From positions 1 to 42,690 of the forward strand of contig JANQRB010000071.1 in assembly GCA_028284775.1 (NCBI GenBank): 42,690 nucleotides of DNA, written 5' to 3'. Positions 18,001-25,900 of the stretch are shown here, in pieces. The first letter of the stretch is position 1. The number at the start of each line of letters is the position of its first letter. Origin of the DNA: Candidatus Kapaibacterium sp. GTDB lineage: Bacteria > Bacteroidota > Ignavibacteria > Kapaibacteriales > UBA7675. A model generated the notes under the pieces. The model did no database searches. It was not told the origin of the DNA and was given only the letters and a program-made list of their open reading frames with translations. The translations under genes were made by a program, and so were the position numbers.

Positions 18001-19936
18001 CGGCATCCGGGCCGCCGGCGCTGCAATCTCAAGCGCCGATTCGCCGCCGAAACGAACTGCCCCGCAAGAATGGCTCTATGCTCCGCTGTGGCGACAGGAT
18101 TTGCCTTCCGGCCGGCAAACAAGAGCGCCGGAAGCCTGCTGGCTGCTTTTCGGCAACGGCGACGACATGGAGGAGCGCTTGTCTGCGGTTATAGCGGATT
18201 CCGACACGCCGAGGGTGGTGCGGCAAGCCTTGACTTTCGCGCATCATCCCGGCCGTCAGGAGTATGAACTGGACCCGGCTCAGGCCACGCACTATGCCGA
18301 GCTGCTGCGAGGACTGCCGCCGGCGCCCTTAAATCTGGTATTTGCATGGCCGTTGGCCGTTGTTGAGAAATGGGAGGCTAAGGCCTCGGCGGCGGCTGTG
18401 CCACCTGCCTACCTGAGTTTGCAGCTGCTGGTACAGGCACTCGCCGCATTGCCCCCGGACCGCAGCATCAGGCTGTGGATTCTGACCGACGCTGTTTTCA
18501 GCATCGCCGGCAGCGAAACAATTCGTCCTGCTCAAGCTGCCTTCCTGGGGCTTTGCGCCGCCATTCCATTGGAATATCCGGCTATCGAATGCCGTCACAT
18601 CGATATCGACGGCTCCAACTTTGACGCCGGGACTGCTGAGGCGCTGGCCGGCCTGCTGCATGAAGAGAAGCCGTTGGCAGCCGAACACACCTCTGTCGTT
18701 CTGCGCAACGGTCGCCGCTGGAGACGGTCACTTGAATCACTGCCGCGCCAAACCGCGTCCAAGCCGATGAGAACATTCGAAGGCAATTATCTGATCACGG
18801 GTGGATTGGGCGCACTTGGTTTGAAGCTTGCCGAAGGATTTGCCGCTGCGGGCGCCCGGGGGCTGGCGCTGCTGCAGCGTTCTTCCTTTCCCGCTGCCGA
18901 CGAGTGGGAGCGCTATCTGGCCGAGCACGCGGACGATGATCGCGTGAGCCGCAGCATTCGGCGTCTGCAGGCGATTCGGCGCGGCGGCTGTCGTCTGCTG
19001 CTCTTGCGCGCGGATGTCGGCGACATCGATGCTCTGCGTCCGGCCTTGCGGGAGCTGCGGCGCAAGCTGGGACCCTTAAGAGCTGTCGTTCACGCAGCGG
19101 GCCTGCCGGGCGCATCTCTGATCGGCAATACTTCGCCCGAGGAAGTTGCGGCGCTGATGACTCCCAAACTGGGCGGCGCCATGAATCTCCTGGAGGTCCT
19201 GCAAGATGAAGACCTGGACTTCATGGCCTTGTGTTCTTCGATGATATCGTTTCAACCGGCTGTCGGGCAGAGTGCCTATGCGGCAGCCAATGCCTGCCTC
19301 GATGCCCTCGCCAACAGCACTCCGGCGGCTTTTCCCATTATCAGTATCAATTGGTATGCTTGGTCGGGCGAAGGAATGGCGGCGGAAACAAAGCTGCCAG
19401 ATGAACTGCGCGATCTTCATCGCCGGATTCAGGCGCAGGCCATACGTCCCGACGAGGGATTTCCGGCTCTGTGCGCCGCCCTGGACTGCGGGTTGCCGCA
19501 AGTGCTGGTCTCGCCCGTGGCGCCGGTGAACACGCCCGGCCACGAAGCCGCGGCTCCCGAAGCCGTCCTCGAGGCAGCGAGCGAGCTCGCACTGGCAGCC
19601 TTTGACGACGGCCCGAATCGCGGCAGTGCATACTCGGCGCCGCGTGACGAAACAGAAGCTATGCTGGTTGGGCTCTGGCAGCAAATGCTCGGCATCAGGC
19701 ATATCGGCGTTGACGACGACTTTTTCGAGTTGGGCGGCCATTCGCTCCTGGCGACTCGTATCCTGACCCGCCTGCGCGAGGGTTTGCGGATCGAGCTGCC
19801 GGTGAATACCCTCTTCGACTACCCGACGATTGCTCGACTCGCCGACTATATCAACTCTGCGAAGCAAGGAGCCGGGGAAGGATCAGCCGACTCCGATCCG
19901 AGGGAGCAGGTGGAAATCGAGGAGGGCGAAATATGA
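12011..19936 (+). CDS. Hybrid NRPS-PKS, C-A-T-KS-AT-KR-T (2641 aa)
   Basis: Domains in order: condensation (about 34-465, HHIVTDY at 162-168, with Tyr where most have Gly); adenylation (about 500-985, YTSGSTGRPK at 646, NGKID near 980); carrier T1 (Ser1039 in LGGHSLL); ketosynthase (about 1105-1530, Cys1275 in TACSTS, His1411, His1451); acyltransferase (about 1628-1920, Ser1728 in GHSVGE, HAFHS at 1824-1828, the malonyl-type motif); ketoreductase (structural part from about 2060, TGGLGALG at 2263, Tyr2423); carrier T2 (Ser2578). There is no DH or ER, so the ketide should stay beta-hydroxy. I read the A-domain code as DSACIAEVWK and cannot assign it. An N-terminal C domain on the first protein fits acylation of residue 1 by a fatty acid (lipo-initiation). 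The acidic tail (EQVEIEEGEI) faces the TubC docking domain of the next protein. The next gene starts inside this stop (ATGA). Confidence 0.93.
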   Translation: MNSGQPSMEDMSAEQKRALLEELLRKKTASVQEAFPLSSGQRALWFLHQLDPSASAYNVVIALRIQDRVDHAAMQRAVEMLIGRHAALRTVFEEREGKPLQRIQADSAQSLQRIDLSGMAEAEFRDRIQELAREPFNLLSPPWRICLLQRRAEDQILLLSMHHIVTDYWSMLLLMDELAVLYQSALEGAESSLPPPGPGFDEHIRLQQAMLAGPRGEQQKAYWMQRLSGRISPLDLPLDRPRPSQLGFKGATFNFSLAPALLSKLKKIARDHETTLYAVLAGAYAILLYRISRQNDIVIGTPTAGRGDRRFARTVGYFINPVVLRFALNGGQAFGNFLEGASRMIREALAHGDFPFADLAEALQPQRSAARSPIFQTMLVLQNAAGSAGGAALLASRSSEEPLLWGGLRSRFYKIDQQEGQFEIVLELTEENKGLHGGLNYNSDLFEPESMEGFARQFRTLLAGIAADPDCPLDRLPLMSDAERQALPVAGPAGPSSDFVPLHRQFEEWARRRPDATAVIHEGREYSYRELNTVANRVAYRLLAYDIRPEEPIAICIERSMTMLAAMLATLKVGAAYLPLDPGFPQMRLTAMLRDAGARLLIAMPSTAELFADEAVELIDAAQAGKDDASDPDTVIAPDQLVYVIYTSGSTGRPKAVGLSHANLAFSTAVRVQAYPGADCRFLLLSSFAFDSSVAGIFGTLARGGAIVLPRQNEELEVDRLCEYIKKYEVTDIVCLPSLYTFLLERLAVTPPASLTNVIVAGESCPPELPRRHRQILASVALYNEYGPTEGCVWCTRIELSGEESDRSVSIGRPIGGVAIYILDRHWQQVPSGVPGELYLASPGLARGYLGHPARTAERFLPNPFAATPGERLYCSGDLARYRSDGRIEFLGRVDQQIKWRGYRIEPGEIEAALERRPQITQAFVQLYPKEGAHQQLVGYYVADPASDLSSIDLRAQLMRELPDYMIPGKLVAIDRMPLLPNGKIDRAALPIPTAPDSPSAAGRPGNEEEQTIAAIWCALLQREQLDIHDNFFDLGGHSLLLVEMQSKLRAHFKSVPSVVELFGMPTVAALAQHLRRRSEEQPKPAPLSARREAQPHDRLQDQTIAVVGMACRVPGAATPEEFWRNLAEGKESIRFFSPEELAAAGLPAELIDHPDYVAARGALDNVESFDAQFFGLSPAEATLLDPQQRLLLECAWEALEHGGYCGEPSGERIGLYGGVGMSSYLVNNLLADSSLVERTGDYQLTISNDKDFASSFAAYKLDLRGPAITVQTACSTSLAAVHMACRALQSGDCDMALAGGASIVVPHQTGYMYQQGMIFARDGHCRPFDADASGTVVGDGAVFVLLKPLKRALADGDSIQAVIRGSAMNNDGSYKMGYTAPGIEGQARVIEAALDKAGVSADQIDYVEAHGTGTTLGDPIEIQALSQAYRKHTERRRFCAVGSVKSNVGHLNAAAGAAGLLKTILALRQGQIPPSLHFERPNPQIDFDDSPFFVNQTLRDWPAKSGTRLAGVSSFGIGGSNVHMILEKAPPTTAIEPEKTGLSWLLPLSARTESAVRQQCLQLADYLSAHPEVTLSSVAATLALGRRHLPERRFVAVGDGEDLPSALRRAAQQASRISAQDGREPVMAMMFSGQGTQHRAMAAGLYRGNDGFRKLVDECCGVLEPLLGVDLRTLLFRNDSVAEQNGRQTASLDQTVMAQPALFVVEYALAMTIIVLGLKPAALIGHSVGEIVAAALAGVCSLPDALAVVARRAQLMQDAPSGAMLAIEAPVAELERYLGEELALAAVNAAGLTVLSGREEAIAALADDLKLRSIESRRLHTSHAFHSALMDSAAKDFESFMRSVTLQPPAIPVISNVTGKQLTAAEACDPIYWARHLRSTVRFADGLATLFADGIDTLLEVGPGRTLATFARQHAQCPPGATIATTMPRPKDESNELQVLYSGLGTLWQRGVTLDWRTLLPAEIRRVPLPTYPFERRRYWADPPVETNGRQRGEAFGIRAAGAAISSADSPPKRTAPQEWLYAPLWRQDLPSGRQTRAPEACWLLFGNGDDMEERLSAVIADSDTPRVVRQALTFAHHPGRQEYELDPAQATHYAELLRGLPPAPLNLVFAWPLAVVEKWEAKASAAAVPPAYLSLQLLVQALAALPPDRSIRLWILTDAVFSIAGSETIRPAQAAFLGLCAAIPLEYPAIECRHIDIDGSNFDAGTAEALAGLLHEEKPLAAEHTSVVLRNGRRWRRSLESLPRQTASKPMRTFEGNYLITGGLGALGLKLAEGFAAAGARGLALLQRSSFPAADEWERYLAEHADDDRVSRSIRRLQAIRRGGCRLLLLRADVGDIDALRPALRELRRKLGPLRAVVHAAGLPGASLIGNTSPEEVAALMTPKLGGAMNLLEVLQDEDLDFMALCSSMISFQPAVGQSAYAAANACLDALANSTPAAFPIISINWYAWSGEGMAAETKLPDELRDLHRRIQAQAIRPDEGFPALCAALDCGLPQVLVSPVAPVNTPGHEAAAPEAVLEAASELALAAFDDGPNRGSAYSAPRDETEAMLVGLWQQMLGIRHIGVDDDFFELGGHSLLATRILTRLREGLRIELPVNTLFDYPTIARLADYINSAKQGAGEGSADSDPREQVEIEEGEI

Positions 19937-22900
19937 CGCCGATCTCGGATCTGCTGGCGCGTATCCGCTCCAAGAACATCGCCCTGCGCGTCGAGGGCGA
20001 GCGACTGCGATTTGTTGCGCCCAGGGGTGCGCTGAGCGATTCTCTTCGGTCGGAGCTGAAACAGCGTAAAGCCGAATTGCTTGAATTTCTCCATGACAAT
20101 CAGCTCGAGGCCGGTGACCGAAAAGAGGAGATAGTCGCCGTGACGCGACCGGCGGAAGTGCCGCTCTCTTTTGCCCAGCAGCGTCTATGGTTTCTCGATC
20201 GCCTTGAAGGAGCAGGCACTACCTACCACATTTGCGGGGCCCTTCGTATTGATGGACCGATGGATCGAGAGGCTTTGCGCCAAAGCCTCAGTGAAATCGT
20301 CCGCCGTCACGAGGCCCTGCGAACGGTGTTCCGGGAGCGAAAGGGTAAGGCAAGCCAGCACATTCTGCCGCCGTCGGCCCTTCCTCTCGGCGAAGTCGAT
20401 TTGCGCCATCTGCCGTCGGACGAAAGCGAGGCCGCGCTGCAGGCGCATATCCGCGACGATATGCTGCGTCCTTTCGACCTCGAGCAGGGACCGCTGCTGC
20501 GTTTTGAGCTGCTGCGGCTTCGGGACGACTGTGCCGCGCTGGTCTTTACGCTTCATCATATCATTGCCGACGGCTGGTCGCTCTCGATACTCTCGAAGGA
20601 ATTTGTTGCGCTGTATCAGGCATTTGCAGCCGGGCAGAAGCCGTCATTGCCGGAGCTGCCTGTACAGTATGCCGACTTCGCCCTGTGGCAGCGCCGCATG
20701 CAGGATCATCCCTCATTCCGGGCTCACGAAGACTTTTGGCGGGAAGTGCTGGCGGACGCGCCCCCGACCCTGTCTCTGCCGACCGACAGGCCACGTCCAC
20801 TGCAACAGAGCTTTCGCGGCGCCACGGTCACTGCCCCTGTCGACGAACAAATGACGGCGGCGCTACGCGAATTCAGTCGGCAGCAAGGCTGTACGCTGTT
20901 TATGACTCTGCTCACGGCGTATAGCGTTGTGCTGGCTCGTCTAAGCCGTAGCCGGGACATCGTTGTCGGTGTACCGATCGCCAACCGCGGAAGCAAGGAT
21001 CTGGAAGGGCTTATCGGCTTTTTCGCCAACACGCTTGCGCTGCGAATCGACTGTTCGGCGAATCCCGGTTTTGCCGACTTGTTGCAAAGGGTTAAGGCGA
21101 TGACGCTGCAAGCCTTTGAGCATCAGGACCTGCCCTTTGAACGTATCGTAGAGATGCTTCAGCCCGAGCGCAGCACGAGCCACACTCCCGTGTTCCAGGT
21201 GGCCTTTGTCCTTCAGAACACTCCGCCGGATGGACTTAAACTGCACGATCTGACGATCAGCCCGATCGATATCGAAGCGCAGGCCGCCAAATTCGAACTA
21301 ACGCTCTACATCGATGAACAGGCTGACACGATCCGCTTTACGCTCGAATACAAGCCCGATCTCTTCGACCGGCCGACTGTTGAACGTTTCTGCGAGCGCT
21401 TGCTGCTCTTGCTGCGATCCGCGCTTGCCTCGCCGGCGACCGGCATCGACGACCTGCCTCTGACAACGGGGGACGAGGAAGCATTGATCGCCTCCTGGCA
21501 CCGCCCGCCGATTCCCCTGCAGGACAGCGCGAGCATTCACGGACTGTTTGCCGAACAGGCGCGGCGCAGGCCGGACGCCATTGCGCTCCTCGGTGAGCAG
21601 ACTGCCATGAGCTATTCGGCCCTGTACGAGCGCGCCCGGAGCGCTTCCGGCTATCTTTCCACATTGGGCCTCGGGGCGGAGACGCGCATCGGACTCTGCG
21701 CCGACCGTTCACCGGCAATGATTGCGGCAACTCTGGCTATTCTGATGGCCGGTGGCGCTTATGTTCCGCTCGATCCGGCCTATCCGTCTCAGCGTCTGGC
21801 GCAGATGCTGGCGGACGCCGACGTAGAACTCGTAATTGTTCAGGGCGATTACAGCGAGCGGATGCAGGGGCTGACAGGACAGATAGTCGATCTGGATACT
21901 CTTTTTTCCGACCAGGAGCGCTACCGGGACTATGTGCCTCCCGAGACATCGCTGGCGCGGGAACGCCTGGCCTATCTGATGTTCACCTCGGGATCAACCG
22001 GCAGGCCCAAAGGGGTCGCTGTCAGCCATAAGAGCGTCCTGCGCCTGGTTCGCGACGGCGGTTTTGTGGAGATCGACGACGAGGACGTGATGCTGCAGAT
22101 GGCGCCCGGCTCCTTTGATGCGGCTACCTTTGAGATTTGGGCGGCCCTGCTTAACGGCGCCAAATTGCTCCTGATGCCGCCGGCCGCCTTGAGCCTGGAA
22201 GAAATCGGCCGTAGTATCGAGCGCCATGGCGTAACCACCCTCTGGTTGACTGCCGGGCTGTTTAACCTGATGGTCGATGAAGCGATCCCGGAGCTGGTCC
22301 GGCTGCGCTATCTTCTCGCGGGGGGAGAAGCGCTCTCGCTGCCGCATGTGCGCAGGGCCAGAGAACTCTATCCCGATACGGCCCTTATCAACGGTTACGG
22401 GCCGACCGAAAATACGACCTTTACCTGCTGTCACACGATCAGGGAAGCTGATTGCGAGCGCACTTCGATCCCTATCGGCCGGCCGATCCGCAACACCTAT
22501 GTGCGAATCCTCGATGCCGCCATGCGACCGGTCGCGATCGGCGTGGCCGGCGAGCTGTACATCGGCGGCGATGGCCTGGCGCGCGGCTATGCCAACCGTC
22601 CCGCTCTTAGCGCTCTCAGTTTTGTGCCTGATCCGCTCGGTGACGGCGCCCGGCTCTATCGCAGCGGCGATCTGGCGCGCTTTCTGGCCGACGGCGCGCT
22701 TGAGTTTCTTGGCCGAATCGATGCCCAGGTAAAACTGCGCGGCTTTCGCATCGAACCGGGGGAGATCGAAGCAGCGTTGGCCGACCACCCCGGGCTAAGA
22801 CAAAGCGCGGTCGTCATCCACCGGAACGAGGCAGGCAGCAAGGAGCTGATCGCCTATTATAACGGAGAGGAGGGCGCCGCAACAAGCGCGCAGGCCGAGG

Positions 22901-25900
22901 GCAGGCAAGCCGCGATACCCAACGCGGATTCCCTGCGAGCTTTTCTCAACGAGCGGTTGCCGGACTATATGATACCTGCCCGCTTCATTGCCGTCGCGCA
23001 CATGCCGCTGACAGCCAATGGCAAGGTCGACCGCCGCGCGCTGCCATCTGTCGAAAGTTCGGCTGCGCCCGCGGCCCCGCCTGTTGCACTGGGTGCGGCC
23101 GAAGAAATACTTGCCGGCATCTGGTCTGCCGTCCTGGGCCGCGAGACTATTCACGCCGCCGATTATTTTTTCGATCTCGGCGGACACTCGCTTCTTGCGC
23201 TTCAGGTTGTGGCGCGTGTCCGCGAAGCCTTCAAGGTCGAGCTGCCCGTGCGAAGAATTTTCGAAGCGCCCGTTTTGCGGAATCTGGCGCAGGCAATCGA
23301 ACGCCTGGCACAGGAAGGTGGGACCGAACCCTATGCTGTGATCAGTGTCATGCGGCGTCCGGAGCGCATTCCGCTGTCATTTGCCCAGCAACGAATGTGG
23401 TTTCTGGCGCAGATAGAAGGGCAAAGCGCCAGCTACAATATCCCGGCGGCGCTCCGCCTGCGCGGTCCTCTGGACCTGGATGCCCTGGCGCGGACCTTCA
23501 CAGCCCTCGTAGCGCGACACGAGTCACTGCGCACTACCTATATTGTGGAAGACGGGGTGCCGTTTCAACGCATAGCCCCGGTCGCGAGCCTGAATTTCGA
23601 CGTCGTTGACGCGAGCGATCGTAAGGTCTTCGACCCCGCCGAGGATCTGCAGAACTTTGTCCGGCGGGAGGCTGCCGAGGAATTCGACTTGAGCAAGGAC
23701 CTGCCCCTGCGTCTGAAGCTGTTGCGCCTGGCCGACGACGACTATGTCCTGTTGCTCACCATGCATCACATTGCCTCGGATGGCTGGTCGATGGGCGTGC
23801 TGATACGCGAAGTGCTTGCTTTGTATCACGCCAATGTGGCCGGACACCCGGCTAATCTGCCTTTGCTGCCAATTCAGTATGCCGACTTCGCTTTGTGGCA
23901 GCGTTCCGAGTTGAGCGGGGCGCGCCTGGAAGCTCATCTGGACTTTTGGCGGGAACAGCTGGCCGGCGCGCCCGCGCTGCTTCATCTGCCCAGCGATCGG
24001 AAGCGACCCCTTCGGCAATCCTACCGGGGCCAGCGCCTGGACCTGCACATCGACGCCGAGCTGGCGCAAGGGCTTGTTGCACTCGGGCGGAGCGCCGACG
24101 CAACTCTGTTTATGACCCTGTTGACGGCTTTCGCGGCTCTCCTGCACCGCTATGCCGGCCAGAACGATATCGTGGTCGGTACGCCGGTAGCCAACCGCAC
24201 GCGCCGTGAAAGCGAAGGGCTTATCGGCTTATTTGTCAACACCTTAGCTCTTCGCGTCGACTGCGGCGGCAGGCCGGACCTTCGGACGCTGCTCGCACGG
24301 GTGAAACAATGCTCGCTGGCAGCCTACGCACACCAGGATCTGCCATTTGAAAAACTGGTCGAAGAGCTGCAGCCGGAAAGGAGTCTCAGCCACACCCCTC
24401 TGTTCCAGGTGCTTTTTGTTCTGCAGAATGCGCCCGTCTCCGCGCTCGATTTCGATCAGCTCGAGGTTGAGGCCATTCGGGTAGAGGAAACAACCGCAAA
24501 ATTTGATCTGACACTTTCGATCGAAGCACTTGACTCGGGCCTGCAGGCCATTTTTGAATACAATTCCGATCTGTTCGACTCCGGCAGTATCCGTCGTCTG
24601 GCCTTCAACTATGTCGATCTGCTCTCGCAAATTGTTGCAGACGACAAACTTGCCATTGATGAGTTCAGTCTGGCCAAAGCCGAATCCGAGGAAGCCTTGC
24701 AGGCCGGTCGACGTCGGAATACGGCCCCGCCCGCCGTTGCGCTGCAGCAGGAGTTTTCGCCGGCCGAAGACGAATATGCCCTTCGGCACGAACTGACCGA
24801 AACGGTGGCGGCCAATGGCCATGCGCCTGCCATCCATCGGCAGGCGGCGGTGCAGGGTGAACTTGCCGCAGTCTGGCGCGAGCTGCTCCACTGTGACGAG
24901 CCGGCGGCGGAAGCAAATTTCTTTGCCCTCGGCGGTCACTCACTCCTGGCAACGCAGCTTGTTTCCCGCATTCGCAAACGATTTGGTCTGGCGCTGCCGC
25001 TCGGGACTGTTTTCGAGAATCCGCGCCTCGGTGAATTGGCCGCACGGATAGCGGAGGCGCAAAAGGAGCGGGAAACCAAGGTCGACGATTCGATTCGGCA
25101 CTACGATGGCGCACAGACCGCTCCGCTCTCCTTTGCCCAGGAGCGCTTGTGGTTTCTGGCATTCATGCGCGGCGGGGCCGCCGTCTACAACATGCCTTTT
25201 GCGCTGCGTCTGGAAGGCATCATCGATCTAGCCGCAATTAACTATTGTCTGGCGCAAATAGTCCGGCGACACGCGATTCTGCGAACCCGCATTGTGACGC
25301 TTGATGACGTACCGGAGCAGCAGATCGATCCGCCGGCGGCGACAGCGATTGAGGCTGAAGATCTCCATACCTTGTCGTCCGCAGCCCGCGAAGCCGCTAT
25401 CGAGGAGGCCATGCGAGAGGAGGCTGCTTACGAGTTCCGCCTGGAGGTAGAAGCGCCTTTCCGCGCGCGTCTGCTCCGATTGAGCTCGGAAGACGACGAG
25501 CGGGGCAGCGCCGTCCTGATTGTCAACATCCATCATATCGCCGGCGATGCCTGGTCCTTTGCCATTTTTGTCCGGGAATTCGCGCACTATTACGCTGCCC
25601 GCCGCGAAGGCCGTGAGGCGGAGCTTGCCGCTCCTGACGTGGACTATGCGGATTTCGCTCGCTGGCAGCGCCGGCAGTGGGAAAGCGGCGCATTTGAGGA
25701 GCACAAGGCTTATTGGCTGGAGCATCTGCGCGCCGCGCCGCCCTTTCTGAACATTCCCACGGACCGGCCGCGTCCGGACGTACTGACACATAGAGGAGCA
25801 TTGCTTTCTTTCGACGTCGATGCCGCCGCTGCGGCCGGCATACGCGCTATCAGCGCGGAGCAGGGTACGACGATTTTCATGAGCCTGTTGACGGTCTACA

